Shown piece by piece: positions 8,613 to 16,942 of a DNA stretch of 64,000 bases. This stretch comes from Dehalogenimonas sp. W. Lineage in GTDB: Bacteria > Chloroflexota > Dehalococcoidia > Dehalococcoidales > Dehalococcoidaceae. The notes below the pieces were generated by a model that had not been told where the DNA came from, ran no database searches, and saw nothing but the letters and a program-made list of their open reading frames with translations. The position numbers and the translations under genes are program-made. The stretch spans positions 682,001 through 746,000 of the forward strand of contig NZ_CP146612.1 in NCBI RefSeq assembly GCF_037094495.1, in the 5' to 3' direction. How positions within the stretch are numbered: the first letter of the stretch is position 1; each line of letters begins with the position of its first letter.

Positions 8613-9356
8613 TTAAACGGCTGGTTCGGAAAAACACAGACAGCGCCGGGACGATAATGTTTCCGGCGCTGTTTCCGTCTCAATATTTAGCAGGTGCGGG
8701 GCTATGACCAGGCGCCGCAGTTCATTATCGGTGGTGACCAGCCCTTCTTCCCGGAGTGCTTTAAGGACGTTGGTTACCATTACCCGGGAAGTCCCAATCA
8801 ATGCTCCCAGGTCGTCGTGAGTCAGCCGGAAGCCCAGACGGATGCCGTTTTCTGTAGCTTCTCCGTTTTGCCGGGCTAACCTGCCCAGTGTCCGCAACAG
8901 CCGGTCACGGGCATCATATATGGCCACATCCGCCAGGTGTTCGGTCAGTTGGGCCAGCCGGTCAGCCATCACTTTGATCACCCGGGTTGCCATTGCCGGA
9001 TGACTGGACAGCATCGCCTCCATATCCTTCTTAAAGCAGGCGCAAACCCGGGTGTCTTCCACCGCTTCGGCATTAAAGGTACGGCGGTTGTCGGCAAACA
9101 GGATTTCCTCGCCGAACAGGTCATTCAAGCCCAGATAGCCCAGCGTGATTTCCCGACCGTCTTCAGATAGTTTGAAAAGCCGGAGGCGTCCGGCGGTTAC
9201 CAGGAAAACCGCTTCAGCAGCATCTCCCTCACTGAACAGGCTTTCACCACGCTTGTATTCCAGCCGTCTTACTGAGGAACGCTGCAATTCTGTCCGTTCT
9301 TCATCGGACAGGGCCGCGAAAAGCCACATGTCAGTCATGCAGCCGAGTCTGGTCAT
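8613..9356 (-). CDS. Crp/Fnr-family transcriptional regulator
   Basis: A 247-residue regulator with an N-terminal cyclic-nucleotide-binding-type beta barrel (EGDAAEAVFLVTAGRLRLF, GEEILFADN) and a C-terminal Crp-type winged helix. The helix-turn-helix is LTHDDLGALIGTSRVMVTN, near residues 175-195. The cAMP-contacting Arg-Ser pair of E. coli Crp is not evident and no Fnr-type N-terminal Cys cluster is present, so the effector is unknown. The last residues are encoded within a perfect hairpin (8640-8672). A second in-frame ATG (MTDMW, residue 7) could be the true start. Confidence 0.88.
   Translation of the reverse strand: MTRLGCMTDMWLFAALSDEERTELQRSSVRRLEYKRGESLFSEGDAAEAVFLVTAGRLRLFKLSEDGREITLGYLGLNDLFGEEILFADNRRTFNAEAVEDTRVCACFKKDMEAMLSSHPAMATRVIKVMADRLAQLTEHLADVAIYDARDRLLRTLGRLARQNGEATENGIRLGFRLTHDDLGALIGTSRVMVTNVLKALREEGLVTTDNELRRLVIAPHLLNIETETAPETLSSRRCLCFSEPAV
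8630..8672 (-). terminator. Terminator hairpin overlapping the crp-type 3' end
   Basis: ACAGCGCCGG (8640-8649) pairs perfectly with CCGGCGCTGT (8663-8672). On the minus strand the stem is followed after five bases by TTTTT (8634-8630). The structure lies inside the last codons of the regulator gene, so the stop codon lies beyond the stem. It could serve either strand. Confidence 0.6.
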
Positions 9357-9364
9357 CGGGTTGC

Positions 9365-10057
9365 TTAGCGCCTTCCGCCCATGAGGAGCATGACGAAGTA
9401 CAGTAGCTGCATTACGGCCTGGAGCATGGCGGCCACATAGGTTAGCGCCGCTGCCGACAACACCGCTGAGGCACCGTTCATTTCGGTAACCGAGGCCAGC
9501 CCAGTGGAACGGAGCATGATCCGGGCTCGAGTGGAGGCGTTAAACTCCACCGGCAGGGTGATGACGGAAAAGACGACGGCAGCTCCGAAAAGTGCCACGC
9601 CGGCCCAGGCGATATTAAGCCCGAAAGCGGTGCCGAAACTGTAAAGGATGAAACCTAAAAACACTAAAATGAAGCCGAAGTTGGAGCCGAGGCTGGCTAC
9701 CGGGTAAATGGCATTACGGATTTTAAGGGGGGTGTAGGCGGTCGCATGCTGCACAGCATGACCGACCTCATGGGCCACAATCCCCAGCGCCGCCACCGAG
9801 GACTTGTTGGCCACATCGGGTGACAGCCGGAGCACCCGGCCGCGCGGGTCGTAGTGGTCGGATAGTTTACCCTTGGACAGTTCAACCCGGACTTCCTGAA
9901 GATTGTGCTGGTCCAGCAGCCAGCGGGCGGCGGCCAGCCCGGTCATGCCGCGGTCATTGGCAATCTTGCTATATTTGCCGAAAGTTGAAGAAACCCGCCA
10001 CTGGGCATAAAGCATCAACAGCAGCGGAGGTATGATAAATGCCAGATAAAGTCCCAT
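9365..10057 (-). CDS. Membrane zinc metallopeptidase, YugP family
   Basis: A 230-residue membrane protein. An N-terminal helix is followed by a conserved soluble part with the zinc-protease motif AHEVGHAVQH near residues 93-102, then several membrane helices. A Gly-Arg-Arg C-terminus completes it. This organisation matches the YugP-like family (putative neutral zinc metallopeptidase), whose substrates are not known. It ends 8 bp before the start of the Crp/Fnr gene on the same strand, suggesting one transcript. Confidence 0.85.
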   Translation of the reverse strand: MGLYLAFIIPPLLLMLYAQWRVSSTFGKYSKIANDRGMTGLAAARWLLDQHNLQEVRVELSKGKLSDHYDPRGRVLRLSPDVANKSSVAALGIVAHEVGHAVQHATAYTPLKIRNAIYPVASLGSNFGFILVFLGFILYSFGTAFGLNIAWAGVALFGAAVVFSVITLPVEFNASTRARIMLRSTGLASVTEMNGASAVLSAAALTYVAAMLQAVMQLLYFVMLLMGGRR

Positions 10058-10171
10058 CGCACCCTCCAGTTAGACATAACGATACACCAGAATTATACCA
10101 GAAATCCCCCGTAGCTTAAAGCTGTAGACACCGCTATGCGGTTGTCAGGCCGGTGTCCATGGGTACCGCTG

Positions 10172-12019
10172 TTACTCGCCCCCGCGTCTGGCCAGTGTCT
10201 CCTGACAGGCGGGCACCACCTCATGCAAGCCGCAGGCCAGACAAGAGCCGTCGTGACAGTCACCGGTGGCTTCCGCCGCCAGCGCCCGGCGGTATTCGCG
10301 TTTAAGGTGACCCGGGCTGACACCGATATCAATGTGCGACCACGGCAATAACTCTTCCAGGGACCGGGTCCGGCGGGCGTAGAAATCCGGATCAAGACCG
10401 GTCTCGGTAAAGGCCTCCGCCCAGCGCCCCCAGTCAAAGAACTCGCTCCAACCGTCAAGAGTACTGCCCCGCTGCCAGGCAGCGTAAATCACCGCCGAGA
10501 TTCGCCGGTCCCCGCGCGAGAGCGCCGCTTCCAGGAGGCTCATTTTAGTATCACTCCAGGACAGGCGGATACCCTTGTTTTTAACCAGTCCCAGCAAATG
10601 GTGCTGCTTGGCTGTGACAGTGTCTTCGTCGTCCTGAGCGACCCACTGGAAGGGTGTATGCGCCTTAGGAATAAAAGTCGCCAGGCTGACCCGGAGACTC
10701 GGCCGCCGGCCGGGTGAAGTACGGCCCAGGTTATAGACCCGGTGCAGGGTTTCGGCCATGGCGGACAGGTCTTCCATTGTTTCGGTCGGCAATCCCAGCA
10801 TGTAATATAACTTGAGGGTGGTCCAGCCCCGGTTGAAGGCGGCCGCTGCGGTCGTCAGCAGCTCTTCTTCGGGGATGACTTTATTGATGACCCGGCCCAG
10901 GCGCGGACTGGCCGCTTCCGGGGCGAAGGTCAGGCCGCTGCGTCGTTTTTCCGGCAGGCTTTCCACTAGTGATACGGAACCTGGGGTAACTCTGAGGCTG
11001 GGCAGCGAAATTGCCAGATGCCGGCCGCGGTAGCGCTCGCCGAGTTCGGCCACCAGTGTTTCAATACCTTCATAGTCGGAGGTGGACAGCGATAACAGCG
11101 ATATTTCATCGTAACCGCAGTTATGAATAATCGCGTCGGCGGCTTCCAGCACTTCCTGATGCGGGCGCTGCCGGGACGGCCGGTACACCGTTCCGGCATG
11201 ACAGAACCGACAGCCGCGGACACAGCCGCGGGAGATTTCAATAACGCCGCGGTCCTGCACCGCTTCCAAATAAGGCACTACCGGTTTGGTCACCGGCGGC
11301 GGTAATTCCCGGATAATCCGCCGGTTGATAACCGCCGGCGCGGCCGGGCTTTCGGGCACCAATGCAGCCAGCGTGCCGTCATCATGGTAATCCGCCCGGT
11401 AAAGAGAGGGAATATATACCCCTTCAATACCAGCCAGTTTCTCCAGCAGGGCAGCCCGCCCGCCCGCTTTGCCGCCTGATTGCCACTCGCCTAAAACATC
11501 CAGAAATTCGGTGATGCTGTCCTCGGCATCGCCGACAAAAAAAGCGTCAATAAATGCCGCCATCGGTTCCGGGTTAAAGGCCGAAGTCCCCCCGGCGATG
11601 ACCAGCGGGCAGGTATTATCCCGCGCTGCCGCCCATACCGGCAAGCCGGCTAGATCCAGCATTTCCAGCACCGTGGTATAGGATAATTCGGCGCCCAGCG
11701 AAAACCCGATAACGTCAAAATCCCGCACCGGCCGCTGGTTTTCCAGCGACAGCAGGGCCAGTTCGTTTTCGCGGATAGCTGCGGCCATGTCCGGCCAGGG
11801 CATGTACACCCGCTCGGCCAGGGCATCCGGACGGCGGTTGATGATGTCGTAGAGGATCGGCAACGACAGGTTGGCCATACCGACCTCGTAAATATCGGGG
11901 AACGCCAGCACGCTTTTAACCAGCGTCCGGCTGAAATCCTTTTTCACGGCGTTCCATTCGCCCCCGGTATAACGGGCCGGTTTTTGAACGGCATTCAGAA
12001 CCTGGTCAGGGTAAGACAA
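10172..12019 (-). CDS. B12-binding-type radical SAM protein (TIGR03960-like)
   Basis: A 615-residue radical SAM enzyme. The N-terminal half resembles a cobalamin-binding fold (VGMANLSLPILYDI, DVIGFSLGAE). The radical SAM motif is RGCVRGCRFCHAG (CX3CX2C) near residue 275, and the C-terminal part has ten-odd Cys/His residues. This matches the uncharacterised TIGR03960 family, often found beside ribosomal-protein or TIGR03936 genes in Firmicutes; here it stands alone. The start is TTG 12019 with a GGAGAAA ribosome site. The reaction is unknown. Confidence 0.88.
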   Translation of the reverse strand: MSYPDQVLNAVQKPARYTGGEWNAVKKDFSRTLVKSVLAFPDIYEVGMANLSLPILYDIINRRPDALAERVYMPWPDMAAAIRENELALLSLENQRPVRDFDVIGFSLGAELSYTTVLEMLDLAGLPVWAAARDNTCPLVIAGGTSAFNPEPMAAFIDAFFVGDAEDSITEFLDVLGEWQSGGKAGGRAALLEKLAGIEGVYIPSLYRADYHDDGTLAALVPESPAAPAVINRRIIRELPPPVTKPVVPYLEAVQDRGVIEISRGCVRGCRFCHAGTVYRPSRQRPHQEVLEAADAIIHNCGYDEISLLSLSTSDYEGIETLVAELGERYRGRHLAISLPSLRVTPGSVSLVESLPEKRRSGLTFAPEAASPRLGRVINKVIPEEELLTTAAAAFNRGWTTLKLYYMLGLPTETMEDLSAMAETLHRVYNLGRTSPGRRPSLRVSLATFIPKAHTPFQWVAQDDEDTVTAKQHHLLGLVKNKGIRLSWSDTKMSLLEAALSRGDRRISAVIYAAWQRGSTLDGWSEFFDWGRWAEAFTETGLDPDFYARRTRSLEELLPWSHIDIGVSPGHLKREYRRALAAEATGDCHDGSCLACGLHEVVPACQETLARRGGE

Positions 12020-12079
12020 ATTATTTCTCCATATTCAAATAACTAAAATACAATGGTAATCGCTTCCACGCCGGACACC

Positions 12080-12883
12080 CTATTCAGGCTTGGAAACATT
12101 CCCGTCAAGATCGGCGAGGCGGAATACCATCCCGTCCCGGGCGGCGATGACGCGCACCCCTGTTCGTAGGGTCATCTTTTCCGCGGCTTCCCACGGGTGG
12201 GCGCGCCAGACGTTCATGCCGAAGTGGGTCAGCAAGGCCGCCCCCGGCCTGACCGTTGCGATAATCTTCTCTGCGTCGTCCAGCGTCAGGTGGTCCACTG
12301 TTGGTCTGGGTTCGGTCAATACCACGTTGATGATTAGCAGGTCGGCCTGATAGACCTCGGCCAGCCGGTCAAAATACCGGGTATCGGTGATATAAGCCAG
12401 TGACCGGCCGCCGGAACGGAAAATAATACCATATGTTTCCACCGGATGCCGGTGCCGGAGCGGTGTTTCAAATGACACGCCGTCAAGGTCATATTTACCG
12501 CCCTCCTCCAAGGTGGTGACCTTGCTCAGGAACTTCCGGAGATAGGAAAACATCACCGGTTCCGGGCCGAAGGCGTCGGCGGGAGCGAAGAACTCCCCGT
12601 GACCGCGGAAACCGCCCCCGGTCATCGCCTCAATCATCACGTTGGTATCGCCGGAATGGTCCAGGTGACGGTGAGACAGCACCACCGCGTCCAGGGTTTC
12701 GGGCTTAAGCTCACGTTTATTTACCTGCACGATACAACCCGGCCCCGGATCCAACAGGATGTTTTTACCGGCCAACGACAGCCACAGGCCGCCGGAGGCC
12801 AGCACCTGATGGGCGACCATGAAACGGGCGCCGCCGGTACCGAGAAAGGTTATGGAATCATCAGTGGTGACAGATTCAGACAT
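12080..12883 (-). CDS. MBL-fold metallo-hydrolase
   Basis: A 267-residue metallo-beta-lactamase-fold protein with the di-metal motif SHRHLDHSGD (HxHxDH) near residue 70, FLGTGGARF at the N-terminus and further metal-ligand candidates in DTRYF and LTHFGMN. The arrangement resembles ribonuclease Z-like or PhnP-like hydrolases, but no specific substrate can be assigned. It lies alone between the radical SAM gene and a divergent membrane-protein gene. Confidence 0.88.
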   Translation of the reverse strand: MSESVTTDDSITFLGTGGARFMVAHQVLASGGLWLSLAGKNILLDPGPGCIVQVNKRELKPETLDAVVLSHRHLDHSGDTNVMIEAMTGGGFRGHGEFFAPADAFGPEPVMFSYLRKFLSKVTTLEEGGKYDLDGVSFETPLRHRHPVETYGIIFRSGGRSLAYITDTRYFDRLAEVYQADLLIINVVLTEPRPTVDHLTLDDAEKIIATVRPGAALLTHFGMNVWRAHPWEAAEKMTLRTGVRVIAARDGMVFRLADLDGNVSKPE

Positions 12884-12976
12884 GACCGCCCCAGTATAGC
12901 GGGATTTTTTGGCAGGCGCTATTCAGCAATCCCTTCCCCTGTGGTAATATGGTAAAAATGTATTGTCGGGGAGTTT

Positions 12977-13717
12977 ATGAGCGATAGACGTTTTATCACT
13001 GTTGCCGGGTTGATTGCCGTGGGCCTCTCCGGCCTTTTGTACACCCTGCATTACACCATTTTTGCTGATGCTCATCATATCTTCATCTTTGCCTTGCATG
13101 ATATCGCCTTTTTACCTCTGGAGGTGTTTCTGGTTGTCGTGGTGATTGAACGCCTGTTGTCGCAGCGGGAAAAAAAGGCGTTGCATTCCAAACTCAATAT
13201 GGTGGTGGGCACCTTTTTCATGGCCATCGGCAATCGGCTGATGGCGGAATTATTAACCGATTTCTGCGAGCGCGAAACGCTTTACCAGCAATTCAAGATC
13301 GGTGAGAACTGGCAGGCCTCAGATTTCCGCCGGGCTCGAGAGCAGGCACTCAATATAAAAATGGAAATTGATTTTGAACGGATTGACCTGGAAGGCTTGA
13401 AAGGTCTTTTAGGTGAAAACCGGCAATTCCTGATGACCTTGATGGAAAACCCGAATTTACTGGAGCGCGAGGCTTTCACCGACCTGCTGTGGGCCATCAC
13501 CCATCTGGCTGAAGAGCTGGAAGCCCGGGGCAATCTGACCGCTTTACCGGCAACCGATCGCCGGCACCTGACCGGTGACATCAACCGTTTCTATGACCGG
13601 CTGGTGGCCGAATGGCTTTCCTATGCTGAGCACCTGAAAGGGCATTACCCCTACTTCTATTCCCTGCTGTTGCGTACCCACCCCTTCCAGAAAGCCCCGA
13701 CTGCGGTCGTCGGGTAG
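12977..13717 (+). CDS. Membrane-anchored protein of unknown function
   Basis: A 246-residue protein with two membrane helices (about residues 8-28 and 37-60), followed by a largely helical cytoplasmic domain rich in charged residues. It starts at ATG 12977 behind a GGGGAG ribosome site. No catalytic motif was recognised; conserved-looking segments are LSQREKKALHSKLNMVVG and WAITHLAEELEARG. The two-helix anchor plus helical domain recalls sensor or scaffold proteins, but no function is claimed. Confidence 0.8.
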   Translation: MSDRRFITVAGLIAVGLSGLLYTLHYTIFADAHHIFIFALHDIAFLPLEVFLVVVVIERLLSQREKKALHSKLNMVVGTFFMAIGNRLMAELLTDFCERETLYQQFKIGENWQASDFRRAREQALNIKMEIDFERIDLEGLKGLLGENRQFLMTLMENPNLLEREAFTDLLWAITHLAEELEARGNLTALPATDRRHLTGDINRFYDRLVAEWLSYAEHLKGHYPYFYSLLLRTHPFQKAPTAVVG

Positions 13718-13748
13718 TGACAACCGCTTCCGGCCCCGCCCTGATTGA

Positions 13749-15044
13749 CTAGAGGGCGTCGTCCTGTTGCAGCGGGTTCAGGATGTGGTCGGGACCGGTA
13801 CCGTCGCCCAACGGGGTCAGGGTCAGCAACCGTCGGGCAGTGTGCGGGTATCGGGCGATGAACAGCAGCTCTTCTTCCACCAGTGGTTTGTGAGACAATA
13901 CGTTGGCGTAACGCACCAGCTCCAGAACTTGCTGCGCCTCTTCCTTGTCCTTGAAATGCCAGGCCATGCGGTCGCTCATGATGTGAGAGAAGCCGGAAAT
14001 ACCGGAATACTCGCCGGCACAGATTTCCCGGCCGGTTTCCACCAGTTCGGCGTCGCCTCGCCCCAGTTCTTCACAGCCGTAAAGCTCATAGTTGTGGGGG
14101 TCTTTCAATATGCCGTCGGCATGGATGCCGGATTCATGAGCGAAGGCGTTGGCGCCGACCCCCGGCTGATTGATGGGAATAGGCACGCCGAAGGCGTAAG
14201 AGGCGAATTTGGCAATCTTCCAGCTCTTGGACATGTCTATCGGACTGCCGAGTTCGTATTTGCCGGCAAAACTCTTGCTCTTTGTTAAGGCCAGCACCGT
14301 TGCAATAAGGTCGGCATTGCCGGCCCGTTCGCCGATGCCGTTGATGGTCGTGTTGATATAGGCGTCCTGGCCGCCGTCAATAACGCCGCGGGCTCCGGCA
14401 ATAGAGGTGGCTACCGCCATTCCCAGATCGCCGTGGCAATGAAGCTCAATCGGCATCCCCACCCGCTCGGCCAGTGCCCGGCCGGTCTCATAAATTGAGA
14501 AGGGGTCGTCATAACCCAGAGTGTCGCAGTAGCGCAGGCGCACGGCGCCGTGCTCCCTGGCCGCCAAGCCATATTCAATCAAGAATTCCAGGTCGGTTCG
14601 GGAAGCATCCTCGGCATTAACGCCGACCGTCTCCGCACCCAGCCGGTAGGCGGTGTCTACCGCTGCGGTCATGTCATTGAGGACGTCTTTACGGGTCTTT
14701 TTGCCCTTGAACTTGCCGTTAATCATCTGGTCGGAAGTTGAGATGGACAAGTTGACGTGCTTGATTTCCGGTACCATCTTGAAGGCCAGTTCCACGTCCG
14801 AGGTAACTGCCCGCAGCCACCCCTCCAGGCGCAACGGGGTAATGACGCCTAACTCGGCCAACCGCAGATTGGCTCTCAGGTAGTTAGTTTCATGCTTGGT
14901 CGTCGGGAAGCCGAACTCAGACTGGAAGACGCCCATCTCCGAGAGATACATGTTGACCATGGTTTTTTCCAGTTTGGACAAGCCCAGTCGCGCCGTCTGT
15001 ACGCCGTCGCGGTTGGTTACGTCAATGATATATATTTTTGGCAT
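13749..15044 (-). CDS. Re-citrate synthase / homocitrate synthase family
   Basis: A 431-residue DRE-TIM metallolyase. DVTNRDGVQTAR near the N-terminus is the DRE-type motif, ELHCHGDLGMA carries the metal-binding His pair, and NTTINGIGERAGNA is the second family signature. Annotation pipelines call such proteins homocitrate or isopropylmalate synthase. In Dehalococcoides strain CBDB1 a homologue of this type was shown to be the Re-type citrate synthase, supplying citrate in an organism without the Si-enzyme. That role is the most likely here, by family and organism. A GAGGTG ribosome site precedes the ATG. Confidence 0.85.
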   Translation of the reverse strand: MPKIYIIDVTNRDGVQTARLGLSKLEKTMVNMYLSEMGVFQSEFGFPTTKHETNYLRANLRLAELGVITPLRLEGWLRAVTSDVELAFKMVPEIKHVNLSISTSDQMINGKFKGKKTRKDVLNDMTAAVDTAYRLGAETVGVNAEDASRTDLEFLIEYGLAAREHGAVRLRYCDTLGYDDPFSIYETGRALAERVGMPIELHCHGDLGMAVATSIAGARGVIDGGQDAYINTTINGIGERAGNADLIATVLALTKSKSFAGKYELGSPIDMSKSWKIAKFASYAFGVPIPINQPGVGANAFAHESGIHADGILKDPHNYELYGCEELGRGDAELVETGREICAGEYSGISGFSHIMSDRMAWHFKDKEEAQQVLELVRYANVLSHKPLVEEELLFIARYPHTARRLLTLTPLGDGTGPDHILNPLQQDDAL

Positions 15045-15091
15045 TTTTCACCTCGTTTTTGGGGGTTTGTTGCCCGAGTGGGCTAACTATC

Positions 15092-15120
15092 AATATACCA
15101 TGAATAGACATTTTTGACCA
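15092..15120 (-). promoter_or_regulatory. Promoter of the Re-citrate synthase gene
   Basis: Read on the minus strand, TGGTCA (15120-15115) and TATATT (15097-15092) are separated by exactly 17 bp, about 48 bp upstream of the start codon. Confidence 0.6.
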
Positions 15121-15205
15121 GTATTCCGGCTTGTCATTGCGTTGGAAAACCAGGAAAAGAAGAGAAGCTTTTGCCTTACAGACAGCAGCCGGTGGCTCAA
15201 TCGGC

Positions 15206-16390
15206 TTATGCCCCCGCCGCCATGCCCGACGCCCAGGCCCACGCCAGATTGTAGCCGCCGCGCCGGCCGTCAACGTCCAGCACCTCGCCGGCGAAATAAA
15301 CCCCGGGGTAAATCAGCGATTCCTGAGTATGAGAGTTGACCTCAGTAACGGCCACGCCGCCGCTGGTGAATTCGGCTTCATTCCAGCCGCGGGTGCCGGT
15401 GACTTTGAACCGGCGGTCTTTCAGGAAGCCAACCGCCGCCTCCGGATTGTTCTGTTGGGTAAACAGCTCCCGCAGCAGCGGCCCGAATTTATTAGGCAGG
15501 AAGCCGGTAAGCATGTCTTCCGGCTGGAGGCCCATCTGGCAACGTCGAGTAATTTCTGTCCGCAGGGCAACCCGGTCCAGAAAAGGCACCAGGTCAACTG
15601 ATAACTCAATATCGGCACGACGTTCCCGGTTCAGAGCCACTGAAATTTCCCGGCTGATATCCAGGATACAGGTGCCGGACAGGCCGTACTTGGTGAACAG
15701 CAGCTCGCCGCTGATCGGTTCGCCCGGTTGTCCGCCGATGATGCTGCGGGCACTGGCGAAGATGCGCTGTCCCTGAAGCTGTTGACATAAACCGTCTTTT
15801 ATCACCAGCGGCACTGCGGAAGGCACCGGTTCCACGATGGTGTGTCCCAGTTTTCCGGCCAGCGCAAAGGCGCCGCCGTCGGCCCCGAACGCCGGATAAG
15901 TCTTGCCGCCGCCGGCGATGATAACTTTAGCGCCGTTTATCTGTCGGCCTGTTTTAGCTGTGACCGTCAGGCCGGCGGCTGTCCGGCTGATGGATGTGCA
16001 TTCAAAATCGTATTCCACCGGTACGCCCAGCCGCTTAAGTTCCAGATCCAGAACTTTAAGTACCGATGCCGCCTGGTTGGTCCGGGGGAATACTCGTCCG
16101 TCCTGGGAATAGACCTCCAGACCGAGGTCTTTGAAAAAATCCAGGATTTCCTTTTTGCCGTATCGGTCAAAGACGGAACGCACCAAATCCTTGGCGGCCG
16201 GGTTGTAATGGTGTTCGCTCAGGTCGTCGTTCAGCAGATTACACCGGCCATTGCCCGTGGCCAGGATTTTCTTGCCCAGCCAGGGGGTCTTCTCACAGAT
16301 AACCACCGGCCGGCCGCGTCGGGCGCTGGTGATGGCGGCGCAAATGCCCGCCGCACCGCCGCCGACAATAACCGTTAAATCATTCTGCAT
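15206..16390 (-). CDS. BaiN/HI0933-like FAD-dependent oxidoreductase
   Basis: A 394-residue flavoprotein of the HI0933 (YhiN/BaiN) family. The N-terminus carries the dinucleotide-binding GGGAAG motif. The family motif GKKILATGNGRCNL follows near residue 50. A central AGGGKTYPAFG and C-terminal YPGVYFAGEVLDVDG with a final GG motif complete the FAD site. BaiN of gut clostridia acts in bile-acid dehydroxylation, but most members have no known substrate, so none is proposed. It is a single gene. Confidence 0.9.
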   Translation of the reverse strand: MQNDLTVIVGGGAAGICAAITSARRGRPVVICEKTPWLGKKILATGNGRCNLLNDDLSEHHYNPAAKDLVRSVFDRYGKKEILDFFKDLGLEVYSQDGRVFPRTNQAASVLKVLDLELKRLGVPVEYDFECTSISRTAAGLTVTAKTGRQINGAKVIIAGGGKTYPAFGADGGAFALAGKLGHTIVEPVPSAVPLVIKDGLCQQLQGQRIFASARSIIGGQPGEPISGELLFTKYGLSGTCILDISREISVALNRERRADIELSVDLVPFLDRVALRTEITRRCQMGLQPEDMLTGFLPNKFGPLLRELFTQQNNPEAAVGFLKDRRFKVTGTRGWNEAEFTSGGVAVTEVNSHTQESLIYPGVYFAGEVLDVDGRRGGYNLAWAWASGMAAGA

Positions 16391-16453
16391 TGTCCCGGAT
16401 TATACCGCGACGATACCGGGTGGGCGCAATAAACCTGTCTTTCACCCGGTTGA

Positions 16454-16705
16454 TTAAAATTCAGTAACGCGGGCTTCCTCAACCAGCATGCTACCGAGTA
16501 TCTTCTCAATGGCCATGGTGTGGGAGCACCGGCCCCAGGTGACAAAAAAGTCACAGTTGCAGTGCCATTTGCCGTTTCTAAGTTCTGTATCATGAATATC
16601 GTTCTCGCCGCGGAACTTTACACTCAGGTCGGTAAAGGAAATGCGGTCGGGTTCCTGGGCGTAGCGGTGGGCTTTTTCGATCTTGCCGATTAAGCTGGAT
16701 TGCAT
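16454..16705 (-). CDS. Small SWIM zinc-finger protein
   Basis: An 83-residue protein whose C-terminal half has the SWIM metal motif: CNC followed after seven residues by CSH (CxCx7CxH). SWIM domains bind nucleic acid or protein partners. ATG 16705 is chosen because an excellent GAGGAGGGG ribosome site sits directly upstream; a start six codons earlier is possible. Nothing else of a larger SWI2/SNF2 or Zn-finger protein is attached. Function unknown. Confidence 0.78.
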   Translation of the reverse strand: MQSSLIGKIEKAHRYAQEPDRISFTDLSVKFRGENDIHDTELRNGKWHCNCDFFVTWGRCSHTMAIEKILGSMLVEEARVTEF

Positions 16706-16732
16706 GTCACCCCTCCTCAATTCTTCCTGTTA

Positions 16733-16771
16733 ATAATTAAAAAGCACCGCCGCGTACGACGCGCCAGTGCT
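16733..16771 (-). terminator. Terminator hairpin downstream of the rdhA/intergenic transcript
   Basis: On the minus strand, 16771 to 16743 folds into a stem of about 12 pairs with one mismatch (AGCAC pairing with GTGCT at the base), followed immediately by TTTTTAATT. It lies 28 bp before the SWIM gene and 127 bp beyond the first rdhA terminator hairpin. Confidence 0.65.
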
Positions 16772-16897
16772 TCAGCACCCATTTTCCCGGGGGCTGACTA
16801 CTCGCATATCTGAATATTCCTCAGTACGCTTTTCACTCCCTCATTTTACCCCTCTCCGGGGCTTAAGTCTAGGGGGTTTTGGGGAAATATTTTCTCC

Positions 16898-16933
16898 GGC
16901 GGGGCGTGAAATATCCAGCATTCACGCCCCGCC
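16898..16933 (-). terminator. Hairpin after the first rdhA
   Basis: A perfect 13-bp stem, GGCGGGGCGTGAA (16898-16910) with its complement (16921-16933), around a 10-base loop. It lies 9 bp after the rdhA stop. The minus-strand tail is only moderately U-rich (GAGAAAATATTT), so termination may be partial, with the 16733-16771 hairpin as backup. Confidence 0.7.
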
Positions 16934-16942
16934 ACTTCCGTT

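Noticed and set aside
16771-16897. Possible cobalamin or c-di-GMP riboswitch near rdhA copy 1
   Set aside because: The conserved cores of these riboswitches could not be found on either strand, and the position is downstream of the gene.
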